From Cochlodiniinecator piscidefendens (lineage in GTDB: Bacteria; Pseudomonadota; Alphaproteobacteria; Rhodobacterales; Rhodobacteraceae), in contig NZ_JAAOIE010000002.1 of assembly GCF_011326755.1 (NCBI RefSeq), positions 682,001-746,000 on the forward strand: 64,000 nucleotides of DNA. Direction: 5' to 3'. A program made the translations under genes and the position numbers. Position 1 is the stretch's first letter; each line of letters begins with the position of its first letter. The notes under the pieces are model-generated. The model had not been told where the DNA came from, did no database searches, and saw nothing but the letters and a program-made list of their open reading frames with translations. Of this stretch, positions 43,593 through 52,321 are shown piece by piece.

Positions 43593-45121
43593 GCGACACT
43601 GCCCCAAATCTACTGACGGTCAACGCCCTGACCAAAGCCTATCCTGGCGTTGTGGCCAATAGCGAGGTTTCGTTCACCATCGCAGAGGGCGAAGTGCATG
43701 CGTTACTCGGGGAAAATGGTGCTGGGAAATCCACACTGGTCAAAATGATCTATGGCCTTGTGCGTCCCGACAGTGGCAGCATGACATTGCGCGGTCAGCC
43801 TTATGAGCCCTCTGAGCCACGCGCGGCGCGCGCATCTGGCGTGGCAATGGTGTTTCAACATTTTTCGTTGTTTGATGCTCTCAACGTTGCCGAAAACATC
43901 GCATTGGGGATGGAAAATCCCCCACCCCAACGCCAATTGGCAGGCCGTATTCGCGAAGTTAGCGAAACATACGGGCTTCCGCTTGATCCCGAAAGCATGG
44001 TTGGAAACCTATCCGCCGGCGAACGTCAGCGCGTCGAAATTATCCGTTGCCTATTGCAGGACCCGAAACTGCTGATCATGGATGAACCCACTTCGGTTCT
44101 CACCCCACAGGAAGTCGATATTCTTTTTGAAACTCTCAAAAAGTTATCTGCCGAAGGGACCGCAATTTTATATATTTCTCATAAGCTTGAGGAAATTCGC
44201 ACCCTATGTGACAGCGCTACAATCTTGAGATTGGGCAAAGTTGTAAACACCTGCAATCCGCGTGAACAGACTGCACGTGACATGGCTGAGATGATGGTAG
44301 GTGAGACACTCCATGTTCCCACCCGTGAGGCCCGCGACCTTGGCGAAGTTATCGTCAAAGTATCGAACCTTTCCGTATCATCAGAAAATGCGTTTGGTAC
44401 GTCGCTCAAAGACATCAACTTCGAAGTTCGCGCTGGCGAAGTATTAGGCATTGGCGGTGTCGCAGGGAATGGTCAAGACGAACTGCTGTCTGCCCTTTCC
44501 GGTGAAACCCGCGCCAAAGCAGGCGCCGTCCATGTTAAAGGAAAACCAGTTGGAGACCTCGGCCCAAATGAGCGGCGCAGTCTTGCGATATTAGCGGCCC
44601 CGGAAGAGCGGCTCGGCCATGCCGCCGCCCCTGACATGAGCCTTATTGAAAACGCCCTACTCACCGGTGCTATCCGCGAAAACCTAACACACCGCGGATT
44701 TTTAAAATGGGACGCTGTCAAAGCCTTTGCGGATCGCGTCATTGAATCCTTTGATGTGAGAACCCCTGGCGCACGCAACGCTGCGCGATCTTTGTCAGGC
44801 GGCAATCTTCAGAAATTCGTGGTCGGGCGCGAAGTCCTACAACGGCCTGATGTCTTAGTGGTCAATCAACCGACATGGGGCGTGGATGCCTCCGCTGCCG
44901 CTGCTATTCGGCAATCTCTACTTGATCTTACGAGTAAAGGCGCTGCGGTGATTGTTATCAGCCAAGACCTTGATGAATTAATGGAAATTTCGGATCGCTT
45001 TGCTGCTTTGAATGAAGGCCGATTAAGCGACCCAAGACCAGCACAGGGGTTAACTGTGGATGAAATTGGCCTGATGATGGGCGGAGCACACGGAATGGAG
45101 GTCGCACATGTTGACGCTTGA
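43589..45121 (+). CDS. Dual ABC ATPase for purine/nucleoside uptake (NupA/BmpB-like)
   Basis: 510 residues with two tandem ABC domains. The first has Walker A GENGAGKSTL near residue 40, signature LSAGERQRVE near 143 and LLIMDEPTSVLTPQEV. The second has a degenerate P-loop GVAGNGQDELLSAL and LSGGNLQKFVVGRE near 400, as in RbsA/MglA-type sugar and nucleoside ATPases. With two permeases and a BMP-family binding protein this makes a guanosine/purine-type importer. In the same operon as xanthine dehydrogenase, so the likely cargo is hypoxanthine, xanthine or a nucleoside. Confidence 0.9.
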   Translation: MSDTAPNLLTVNALTKAYPGVVANSEVSFTIAEGEVHALLGENGAGKSTLVKMIYGLVRPDSGSMTLRGQPYEPSEPRAARASGVAMVFQHFSLFDALNVAENIALGMENPPPQRQLAGRIREVSETYGLPLDPESMVGNLSAGERQRVEIIRCLLQDPKLLIMDEPTSVLTPQEVDILFETLKKLSAEGTAILYISHKLEEIRTLCDSATILRLGKVVNTCNPREQTARDMAEMMVGETLHVPTREARDLGEVIVKVSNLSVSSENAFGTSLKDINFEVRAGEVLGIGGVAGNGQDELLSALSGETRAKAGAVHVKGKPVGDLGPNERRSLAILAAPEERLGHAAAPDMSLIENALLTGAIRENLTHRGFLKWDAVKAFADRVIESFDVRTPGARNAARSLSGGNLQKFVVGREVLQRPDVLVVNQPTWGVDASAAAAIRQSLLDLTSKGAAVIVISQDLDELMEISDRFAALNEGRLSDPRPAQGLTVDEIGLMMGGAHGMEVAHVDA

Positions 45122-46190
45122 GAAACGCGCGCAGCCATCGCGCGCCTGGTCTTTGATGACCCCTATCCTGGCTGTTGTTTTAACCATGATTGCTGGTGGG
45201 ATCATGTTTGCCCTTTTGGGGAAAGCCCCGCTGGAGGCCATTAGAACTATATTCTGGGATCCGATATTCGGGGAGTTTTCATTTTACTACCGCCCCCAAA
45301 TCCTGATCAAGGCAGGGCCACTGATCCTCATCGCGATTGGCCTATCGTTAGGTTTTCGCGCTGGCATTTGGAATATTGGCGCCGAAGGCCAGTATATCAT
45401 GGGTGCGATATTTGGCGCCGGGGTTGGGCTGGCGTTTTATCCCGCTGATCTATGGTTCATATTCCCCTTGATGGTTCTTGCTGGGGCTTTAGGCGGGATA
45501 CTTTGGGCGATGATACCAGCCCTGCTGAAAACCAAATTCGGCACCAATGAAATTCTCGTGTCCCTGATGTTGGTTTATGTAGCAGAACACATTCTTTCCG
45601 CTGTTTCCTTTGGTGCGTTGCGCAATCCAGACGGGCATGGTTTTCCCGGATCACGCAATTTCCAACAATATGAAGCTGCGTCAAATCCTGAAATCATCGC
45701 CGGAAGCGGAATGCATTGGGGCGTCATCACCGCGTTTATCGCCGTTATCGGTGCATACATTCTACTGAACAGGCACATCCTAGGCTATCAAATCCGCCTG
45801 ACAGGCCAAGCCCCCCGCGCCGCGCGGTTTGCTGGGGTGCGCCCAAATCTACTGATTACCTTCTGTCTTGGGGCGTCAGGTGCTTTGGCAGGTCTCGCCG
45901 GGCTGTTCGAAGTTGCCGGACCCGCAGGTCAAATCAGCATTGATTTTAATTCAGGCTATGGGTTTACCGCAATTATCGTAGCATTTTTAGGGCGTTTGCA
46001 TCCCTTCGGAATTTTATTGGCCGGCCTTTTGATGGCTTTAACATATGTTGGCGGGGATATAGCCCAATCCAACCTTGGTTTGCCAGCAGCGGCCATTCAG
46101 GCGTTCCAAGGTATGTTGCTATTCTTTCTCCTGGGGATGGATATGCTCACCAATTTCCGAGTGCGCCTAAAACAAGCGGAGGCCGTGTAA
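45108..46190 (+). CDS. ABC transporter permease (BMP/nucleoside system, first subunit)
   Basis: 360 residues, around ten membrane segments. The family signature is the run LGFRAGIWNIGAEGQYIMG near residue 83 and the KFGTNEILVSLMLVYVA region near 143; RLTGQAPRAARFAGV near 230 is the ATPase-facing loop. Start overlaps the end of the ATPase gene by 14 bases. It pairs with the next permease (TAATG overlap). Membrane component of the purine/nucleoside importer. Confidence 0.9.
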   Translation: MLTLEKRAQPSRAWSLMTPILAVVLTMIAGGIMFALLGKAPLEAIRTIFWDPIFGEFSFYYRPQILIKAGPLILIAIGLSLGFRAGIWNIGAEGQYIMGAIFGAGVGLAFYPADLWFIFPLMVLAGALGGILWAMIPALLKTKFGTNEILVSLMLVYVAEHILSAVSFGALRNPDGHGFPGSRNFQQYEAASNPEIIAGSGMHWGVITAFIAVIGAYILLNRHILGYQIRLTGQAPRAARFAGVRPNLLITFCLGASGALAGLAGLFEVAGPAGQISIDFNSGYGFTAIIVAFLGRLHPFGILLAGLLMALTYVGGDIAQSNLGLPAAAIQAFQGMLLFFLLGMDMLTNFRVRLKQAEAV

Positions 46191-47122
46191 TGGACCTTTC
46201 TCAAATCGATCCTATCCTGTTGATCACATCGATTATGGTTGTTTCAACGCCGCTCTTGTTTGCCGCAATCGGTGAAATGGTGGTGGAAAAAGCTGGCGTT
46301 TTAAATCTTGGCGTCGAAGGCATGATGATCGTAGGGGCCATTGCTGGCTTCGCTATTGCCGTCGAAAGCGGGAGCGTGATCATCGGCTTCGTCGGTGCAG
46401 CCGTTGGCGGTGCCATACTATCTTTGGTTTTTGGTATTTTAACCCAAGTGTTCTTAGCCAATCAAGTTCCTGCAGGTTTGGCACTGACCTTATTTGGCTT
46501 GGGGTTATCCGCGCTCATTGGGCAACCCTATGCTGGTATTCGCCCGCCACAGTCCACGACGTTGGATGTGCCACTTCTATCTGACCTGCCAGTGTTAGGA
46601 CCAATATTGTTTCAACACGATGCGATGGTTTACTTGTCCTTATTCCTCGTCACTGCAACTTGGTGGGTGCTAAAGCACACAAAAACCGGCCTCATCATAA
46701 AGGCTGTAGGCGAAAATCACGAAGCAGCCCATGCGTTGGGCTACAAGGTCGTAAAAATCCGACTACTGGCCATTATGTTTGGTGGTGCTTGTGCGGGTCT
46801 CGGCGGGGCCTACCTTAGCCTTATTCGGGTACCCCAATGGACCGAAGGTATGACAGCCGGCGCTGGATGGATCGCGCTCGCCATCGTTGTGTTTGCCAGC
46901 TGGCGACCAGAGCGTGTATTGCTTGGTGCTTATTTGTTCGGCGGCATTGGCGCCTTGCAACTGCGCCTACAGGCAGCAGGCGCGAACATCCCGGTCGAGT
47001 ATCTTTCAATGTCACCTTATATTGTAACCATCGTCGTGCTTGTTCTAATCTCAGCTCGAAAATCAAACGCAGGAACAGCGGCCCCCGCCTCTTTGGGCAA
47101 AATGTTCCACGCGACAAACTAG
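46190..47122 (+). CDS. ABC transporter permease (BMP/nucleoside system, second subunit)
   Basis: 310 residues, about nine membrane segments. VVEKAGVLNLGVEGMMIVGAIAGF near residue 29, GLALTLFGLGLSALIG near 92 and AVGENHEAAHALGYKVVKIRLLAIMFGG near 172 are typical of the second subunit in these importers. The start overlaps the stop of the first permease as TAATG. The next gene, a potassium channel, follows after only nine bases. Confidence 0.9.
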   Translation: MDLSQIDPILLITSIMVVSTPLLFAAIGEMVVEKAGVLNLGVEGMMIVGAIAGFAIAVESGSVIIGFVGAAVGGAILSLVFGILTQVFLANQVPAGLALTLFGLGLSALIGQPYAGIRPPQSTTLDVPLLSDLPVLGPILFQHDAMVYLSLFLVTATWWVLKHTKTGLIIKAVGENHEAAHALGYKVVKIRLLAIMFGGACAGLGGAYLSLIRVPQWTEGMTAGAGWIALAIVVFASWRPERVLLGAYLFGGIGALQLRLQAAGANIPVEYLSMSPYIVTIVVLVLISARKSNAGTAAPASLGKMFHATN

Positions 47123-47131
47123 GGGCATGTC

Positions 47132-47887
47132 TTGAACCGACAGGAGATCATAGACCTACTTGATGGCCATCACCCAAAATGGGGGCAAGCTGTTGCGCTT
47201 TCTTTGAATGCCCTGATCCTCCTGTCGGCAATAGCAATTGCGATTGAGACTGTCCAAGGCATACCGCTTTGGCTCGACAAATCGCTGATAGCCGTAGAGA
47301 TTTTTATCCTCGCAGTTTTTGTCATCGAATATATCCTGCGCGTCACCTGCAATGCGCATCCTGTTCGATATATTTTTAGCTTTTGGGGAATTGTTGATCT
47401 TTTATCCTGCCTTCCTGCGATCGCATTGCTGCAACCAAAATGGCAGGTCGTTCGTACGCTTCGCCTTATTCGACTGGTGCGGCTGTTAAAACTGTTCCGA
47501 TCCTCCATCGCGCTTGATCGCTTGTCCGCAGCTCTTTCGCTCGTCAAAGGGGAGCTTATCATTTTCGGGATCTTATCCGGGCTTATGCTATACGTAAGCG
47601 CGGTTGGTATTTATCTCTTTGAGCATACCGCCCAACCTGAGGCATTTTCTTCTATTCCTGAAAGTTTATGGTGGGCTGTCGCCTCTTTCACAACTGTCGG
47701 TTATGGTGATCTATATCCGATCACCATGGGGGGGCGTATTTTTACCAGTATCGTTTTATTTATAGGTTTGGGAATTGTTGCTGTGCCTTCAGCAATTATC
47801 ACAGCAGCGCTGCTAGAAACCCAAACCACCATACGCCTACCAAACAAAACCAAAAAACCTAATACCTCGTCCAATAAGGGAGAATAA
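47132..47887 (+). CDS. Voltage-gated-like potassium/ion channel
   Basis: 251 residues from a TTG with AGGGG seven bases upstream. Six membrane segments: S1-S3 in residues 20-95, an S4-like basic helix RTLRLIRLVRLLKLFRSS near 108-125, then S5, a pore loop with SFTTVGYGDLYP near 187 and S6. The TVGYGD filter marks K+ selectivity. It lies between the permease and binding-protein genes of the purine importer and its stop is one base from the next ATG, so it is part of the operon. Why a K+ channel is produced with purine import is unknown; charge balance is one idea. Confidence 0.88.
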   Translation: MNRQEIIDLLDGHHPKWGQAVALSLNALILLSAIAIAIETVQGIPLWLDKSLIAVEIFILAVFVIEYILRVTCNAHPVRYIFSFWGIVDLLSCLPAIALLQPKWQVVRTLRLIRLVRLLKLFRSSIALDRLSAALSLVKGELIIFGILSGLMLYVSAVGIYLFEHTAQPEAFSSIPESLWWAVASFTTVGYGDLYPITMGGRIFTSIVLFIGLGIVAVPSAIITAALLETQTTIRLPNKTKKPNTSSNKGE

Positions 47888-47888
47888 T

Positions 47889-48965
47889 ATGAAATCCATC
47901 AAACCAATTCTTGCAGGCGCTGCGCTTGCAATGGGTCTTACAGGTGCAGCACAGGCGGATGATCCGCTTGAGGTTGGCTTTATTTATGTTGGTCCTGTTG
48001 GGGACTTTGGCTGGTCTTATGAGCACAACCAGGGTCGCCTCGCTGTGGAAGAGCATTTCGGCGACGCTGTCGAAACGACATTTGTTGAAAGCGTTCCAGA
48101 AGGCGCCGATGCTGAACGCGTCATGACGCAAATGGCGCTTGAGGGTGCCGATCTTATCTTCTCAACATCCTTTGGTTACATGGACCCAACCAACGCTGTT
48201 GCAGCACGTTTCCCAAATGTGCGCTTTGAACACGCGACCGGCTATCGTCGTGATCACTCCAACGTTTCGACCTATTCCGCGCGTTTTTATGAAGGTCGCG
48301 CTGTTATTGGGACCATTGCAGGTCACATGACCGAAACAAACAAAGTTGGTTATATCGCTTCTTTCCCAATTCCAGAAGTGATCCGTGGCATCAACTCAGC
48401 CTATATTCATGCGCAGCGTGTCAATCCAGACGTCGAATTCAAAATTGTTTGGGTCTACACATGGTTTGACCCGGCCAAAGAAGCCGACGCTGCGACCGCT
48501 CTGATCGAACAAGGCGTAGACGTCATCATGCAGCACACAGACTCCCCTGCAGCGATGACTATCGCCGAAGAGCAAGGCATCTTTGCCTTTGGTCAAGCCT
48601 CCGATATGGCGCAATTTGGCCCAACAGCGCGTCTATCTTCTATCATCGACAACTGGTCCCCTTACTACATCGAACGCACACAAGCCGTGCTTGATGGCAC
48701 TTGGGAATCCACGGATACATGGGACGGCATCGAACCTGGTATGGTTGAAATCGGAGAGATCGCTGACAGTGTACCAGCCGAAGTTCGCGCTGAAGCAGAA
48801 GCGCTCTCTGCATCTATCGAGTCTGGTGAATATCACGCTTTCACTGGCCCGCTGAACCGCCAAGACGGTTCCGTTTGGTTGGCTGAAGGTGAAACTGCAG
48901 ATGACGGTACTTTGGCGGGAATGGATTTCTATGTCGAAGGTATCGAAGGCGAAATTCCGAATTAA
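47889..48965 (+). CDS. BMP-family ABC transporter substrate-binding protein
   Basis: 358 residues with signal peptide to AAQA-DD. The PnrA/BMP pattern is clear: EVGFIYVGPVGDFGWSYEHNQGR near residue 29, DLIFSTSFGYMDPTNAVAARFPNVRFEHATGYR near 92, KVGYIASFPIPEVIRGINSAYIHA and QGVDVIMQHTDSP. It captures the purine or nucleoside in the periplasm. GGGAG in the end of the channel gene is its ribosome site. A strong terminator follows. This is the last gene of the eight-gene operon that begins with xdhA. Confidence 0.9.
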   Translation: MKSIKPILAGAALAMGLTGAAQADDPLEVGFIYVGPVGDFGWSYEHNQGRLAVEEHFGDAVETTFVESVPEGADAERVMTQMALEGADLIFSTSFGYMDPTNAVAARFPNVRFEHATGYRRDHSNVSTYSARFYEGRAVIGTIAGHMTETNKVGYIASFPIPEVIRGINSAYIHAQRVNPDVEFKIVWVYTWFDPAKEADAATALIEQGVDVIMQHTDSPAAMTIAEEQGIFAFGQASDMAQFGPTARLSSIIDNWSPYYIERTQAVLDGTWESTDTWDGIEPGMVEIGEIADSVPAEVRAEAEALSASIESGEYHAFTGPLNRQDGSVWLAEGETADDGTLAGMDFYVEGIEGEIPN

Positions 48966-48988
48966 TAAAATATCTAAATTAAAAACCA

Positions 48989-49015
48989 AAAAGGCCACCT
49001 TTGAGGTGGCCTTTT
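48989..49015 (+). terminator. Terminator after the purine operon
   Basis: AAGGCCACCT pairs with AGGTGGCCTT over a three-base loop with T-rich tail; it also faces the minus-strand gene 22 bases away and may stop both. Confidence 0.85.
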
Positions 49016-49037
49016 CGTGAGTGGTTATAGTTTGTGT

Positions 49038-49355
49038 TTATTTGTCAGCGCCGTTGTCAGCTGCCGCGAGTTGGGCAAAGATAGCGGCTGCGGCTGGGTT
49101 CACGCCGCCTTGGGTGGACAAAGTGAAGCCGTCGTTGGCTTCAATCGCGTAGGAACCGTTGCCGTTTTCTTCGGCAGCTAGAGCGGTGAAAACAGCCGCT
49201 GCTTCGGTGCTTAGGCCTTGTGCGCTGTCAGTGAAGACAACGCTTTCGATGCCGCGGTTGTCCGCTGCGAAATGTGTCTGTGCGTCAAGTGCAACACCTG
49301 CGAATGCTGGAGCTGAGATCAGAACGAGTGCGGTTGAGAGTACGATGTTTTTCAT
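49038..49355 (-). CDS. Small exported protein, paralogue 1
   Basis: 105 residues. Signal peptide to SAPAFA-GV; the mature protein is about 85 residues, acidic and alanine-rich. It carries two internal copies of a unit like TEAAAVFTALAAEENGNG and NPAAAAIFAQLAAADNGAD. About two-thirds of residues match the paralogue at 49659-49979, including HFAADN-GIESVVFT. The leader upstream is also copied. No cysteines, no enzyme motif. Function unknown. Confidence 0.75.
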   Translation of the reverse strand: MKNIVLSTALVLISAPAFAGVALDAQTHFAADNRGIESVVFTDSAQGLSTEAAAVFTALAAEENGNGSYAIEANDGFTLSTQGGVNPAAAAIFAQLAAADNGADK

Positions 49356-49396
49356 AGTGTTAGCCTTTCGGGTGTCTGGTGTCTTTTGATTTCGGT

Positions 49397-49414
49397 GGAA
49401 GTCTTTTGCCTTCC
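49397..49414 (-). promoter_or_regulatory. Conserved leader hairpin of paralogue 1
   Basis: On the minus strand GGAAG-CTTCC lies 41 bases before the ATG; the next bases, CACCGAAATCAAAAGACACC, and the Shine-Dalgarno CGAAAGG are nearly identical to those before paralogue 2. Untranslated leader conservation suggests shared post-transcriptional control. Confidence 0.5.
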
Positions 49415-49599
49415 GATGATTGGTATTTGGGGGTCGCCAAGCTGATGTTCAATGCACATAAACGTGAGAATGATGAAATGTTGGTGCATTCTTGCACACA
49501 TAAATGTGCACTTTATTACAGCCCGCCCCCTCTTGAAATTTTCGGGCGGTTTCACGGGCGCGCGGCTGCCTTCCACAGCAAAACAAATGTGCTAAAACC

Positions 49600-49627
49600 A
49601 AAAAGACCCCCGCAATCGCGAGGGCCC
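49600..49627 (-). terminator. Terminator after small exported protein paralogue 2
   Basis: On the minus strand GGCCCTCGC and GCGGGGGTC pair with G-U wobbles over GATT, followed by TTTTT. It lies 32 bases past the stop of the paralogue 2 gene. Confidence 0.7.
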
Positions 49628-49658
49628 TTTGGGGAGAAATCATGTCTTAAGCTGATCT

Positions 49659-49979
49659 TTACTTGTCTGGGCCATCCTCAGCCGCAGCAAGCTGAGCAAA
49701 AATCGCAGCAGCGGCCGGGTTCACCCCACCTTGGGTGGAGCGTGTCATGCCGTCGTTGGCCTCAAACACGTGGCGACCGTCGCCATTGTCTTCTGCAGCC
49801 AATGCAGTGAAGATCGCTGCCGCCTCGGCGCTTAGACCTTGTGTGCTGCCGGTGAAGACAACGCTTTCGATGCCCATGTTGTCAGCTGCAAAATGGTTGC
49901 GGGCGATATCAGCAGATGAACCCGCGAAAGCTGGTGCTGAAGCAAGAACAAGTGCGGCGGAGAGAAGAACGTTTTTCAT
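49659..49979 (-). CDS. Small exported protein, paralogue 2
   Basis: 106 residues from the ATG preceded by CGAAAGG; the frame is open upstream but that has no site. Signal peptide to SAPAFA-GS. Two internal AEAAAIFTALAAEDNGDG / NPAAAAIFAQLAAAEDGPD units. Closely similar to the downstream paralogue at 49038-49355 and separated by 303 bases that include a terminator, so the two are expressed separately. A recent tandem duplication including the leader explains both. Function unknown. Confidence 0.75.
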   Translation of the reverse strand: MKNVLLSAALVLASAPAFAGSSADIARNHFAADNMGIESVVFTGSTQGLSAEAAAIFTALAAEDNGDGRHVFEANDGMTRSTQGGVNPAAAAIFAQLAAAEDGPDK

Positions 49980-50018
49980 GGTGTAACCTTTCGGATGTCT
50001 GGTGTCTGTGATTGCGGT

Positions 50019-50036
50019 GGAAGACTGCTGCCTTCC
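50019..50036 (-). promoter_or_regulatory. Conserved leader hairpin of paralogue 2
   Basis: On the minus strand GGAAG-CTTCC, 39 bases before the ATG, followed by CACCGCAATCACAGACACCA. Same stem and spacing as before paralogue 1; the loop differs. Confidence 0.5.
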
Positions 50037-50196
50037 GATACAATCCATCTGGGAACACTCATCCTCAACTACAATGCACACATCCGTGACAAGACCGTAA
50101 CATTCAGTAAAGGACGCGCCGAAGTCGTTGTAAAAATCTGGAACGCGTGTTCATTTTCTCTCTTTCACATCGATTTTTCTCATGTACGTTCCACGC

Positions 50197-51129
50197 ATGA
50201 CAAACCTAAAAACCATAGCACATGCTCCCGCCTCTTCTCTTTGCTTTGGCACAATGCAATTCGGTGGATCCGCTGACATCTATCAATCCCAAGCAATGTT
50301 TGAGGCCTGTATAGAGGCTGGTGTAAACTTCTTTGACACCGCGTATGTTTATACCGATGGAGCGTCGGAAACGATGCTGGGACAGTTTCTCAAGTCTGAT
50401 CGAGATACAGCATTGGTTGCAACCAAATGCGCCTATACTGGTGGATCAGGTGAAAAAAATATCACCGCTCAGTTTGACGAAAGCCGCAGGCGTTTAAACC
50501 TCGATACGGTAGATATTTTGTATCTGCACCGCTGGGACAATGACACCGATCTTAACGAAACATTTGCAACACTATGCAACCTCAAAGATCAGGGCGCTCT
50601 GCGTTATATTGGGTTGTCAAACTGTGCAGCTTGGCAAGCCATGAAGGCCGCCCATGTCGCTGAAAAATTCGACTTAAGCATTGATATACTCCAACCCATG
50701 TATAGTCTGGTGAAACGTCAAGCGGAGGTTGAAATTCTTCCGATGGCAAAGTCAGAAGGCATTGCAGTTGCACCATATTCACCATTAGGGGCCGGTGTTT
50801 TGACGGGCAAATACGCGTCTGGCGGAACTGGGCGGCTCTCCCAAGACAGTCGATACAAAAGCCGCTACGGCAAAGACTGGATGTTCGAAACAGGCGAAAA
50901 GCTAAAATCACTTGCGGACGAGGCTCACACTCCTGCGGCCACGCTCGCCGTTTCCTGGGCCATGAAGCACCCCGCCGTGACAGCGCCAATTATTTCTGCA
51001 CGTAATGCTGATCAGCTCCAACCTTCTTTAGATGCCTTACGTTTTAACATGGACGATACGCTCTATTCTGAAATCTCTGCTTTGTCCGTTGCGCCTGCAC
51101 CCGCGACAGACCGCTTGGAGGAAGCATAA
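50197..51129 (+). CDS. Aldo/keto reductase family oxidoreductase
   Basis: 310 residues from the ATG giving MTNLKT; an ATG 15 bases upstream is the alternative. Family signatures: GVNFFDTAYVYTDGASETMLG near residue 44 with Asp and Tyr of the catalytic tetrad, LVATKCAYTGG, then DTVDILYLHRWDND near 105, and the NADPH-binding SPLGAGVLTGKY near 195. The lysine and histidine of the tetrad are present. Uses NADPH to reduce carbonyls. Its stop overlaps the next FAD oxidase gene (TAATG), suggesting a two-step pathway on one substrate. Substrate unknown. Confidence 0.88.
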   Translation: MTNLKTIAHAPASSLCFGTMQFGGSADIYQSQAMFEACIEAGVNFFDTAYVYTDGASETMLGQFLKSDRDTALVATKCAYTGGSGEKNITAQFDESRRRLNLDTVDILYLHRWDNDTDLNETFATLCNLKDQGALRYIGLSNCAAWQAMKAAHVAEKFDLSIDILQPMYSLVKRQAEVEILPMAKSEGIAVAPYSPLGAGVLTGKYASGGTGRLSQDSRYKSRYGKDWMFETGEKLKSLADEAHTPAATLAVSWAMKHPAVTAPIISARNADQLQPSLDALRFNMDDTLYSEISALSVAPAPATDRLEEA

Positions 51130-52205
51130 TGTTTGATTTTTTAATTATCGGTGGAGGGATCGCAGGAATTTCGGCCGCTGCGCGTCTGTCGTCAGTCGGG
51201 TCTGTGCAACTCTGTGAAACCGAAGATGCCCTTGGCTACCATGCTTCGGGCCGATCCGCTGCACTATTTGAAGAGACTTATGGCAAACCCAGCACGATTG
51301 AACTGAACAAAGCAAGCTACAGCTATCACAAAGATGAAAACGGTGGCGTGCTTTCCCCACGGGGATTGATGTTGATCGGGCGCAAAGATGAAAAAGAGGC
51401 GTTTGAGACAGATTGTGGCGTCATGGCGATGCACCCGATTTCGATTATAGAGGCCTGCAGTAAAATACCCGTATTAAACACAGATACCGTCGCTTATGCC
51501 GCCTACCATGAAGACGCTCAGGATATCGACACAGATCTATTGCTGCAAAACTTCGCTAGAACAGCGCGTCGGAACGGGGCGCAAATCGCAACAAAAGCCG
51601 GCGTAACATCCATCGATCACCTTAAACCCGGCTGGCGTGTCACAACACACGCTGGTGCTTTTGAAGCAAAACTGATCGTAAACGCGGCAGGCGCTTGGGT
51701 TGATGACATCGCCACAATGGCAGGTGTGAGACCCTTAGGCCTAAGCCCACTAAAACGTTCAATGGCCCGAATTCCAGCCCCTGGTGGGCATGATACGCGC
51801 AGTTGGCCGATGTTGTTTGGCACAGGCGAAAGTTGGTATGCGAAACCCGATGCAGGAAAACTATTGGTTTCCCCTGCCGATGAAGAACTCGTGACGCCAC
51901 ATGACGCATGGGCAGATGATATGGTTCTGGCCGAGGGTTTGGCAAAATACGAAGAAATGGTCACTGAACCCGTAACGCGATTGGAAAGCAGTTGGGCTGG
52001 GTTACGCACGTTTGCACCCGATAGATGTTTGGTTATAGGGCATGACACACAGGTATCTGATTTTTTCTGGCTGGCTGGGCAAGGCGGTTATGGGATGCAG
52101 ACATCCCCAGCTGCAAGTCAACTTGCTGCAGACCTTATTGCTGGGCGTGTTCCTGAAATAGACAAGTGCGCGATTTCCGCACTCTCCCCCGCACGGTTTG
52201 ACTAG
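51129..52205 (+). CDS. FAD-dependent amino-acid/glycine oxidase-like protein
   Basis: 358 residues. FAD motif DFLIIGGGIAGISAAARLS at the N terminus, then HASGRSAALFEETYG, VNAAGAWVDDIATMAGV near residue 178 and the C-terminal WLAGQGGYGMQTSPAASQLAADLI. This is the DAO fold (glycine oxidase, DadA). It is coupled to the aldo/keto reductase gene. Which amine or hydroxy acid is oxidised is unknown. Its flavin would give peroxide or pass electrons to a quinone. Confidence 0.85.
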   Translation: MFDFLIIGGGIAGISAAARLSSVGSVQLCETEDALGYHASGRSAALFEETYGKPSTIELNKASYSYHKDENGGVLSPRGLMLIGRKDEKEAFETDCGVMAMHPISIIEACSKIPVLNTDTVAYAAYHEDAQDIDTDLLLQNFARTARRNGAQIATKAGVTSIDHLKPGWRVTTHAGAFEAKLIVNAAGAWVDDIATMAGVRPLGLSPLKRSMARIPAPGGHDTRSWPMLFGTGESWYAKPDAGKLLVSPADEELVTPHDAWADDMVLAEGLAKYEEMVTEPVTRLESSWAGLRTFAPDRCLVIGHDTQVSDFFWLAGQGGYGMQTSPAASQLAADLIAGRVPEIDKCAISALSPARFD

Positions 52206-52321
52206 TTAAACCGTGAACCAATCAAAACCCATTTTGTGTGACATAAAAATAGCATTTTTCCCCTTAGGTCGTAGCGTGAATATCGGTAGGTTCTACCCAA
52301 CACACATCTAAGGGGATATCG

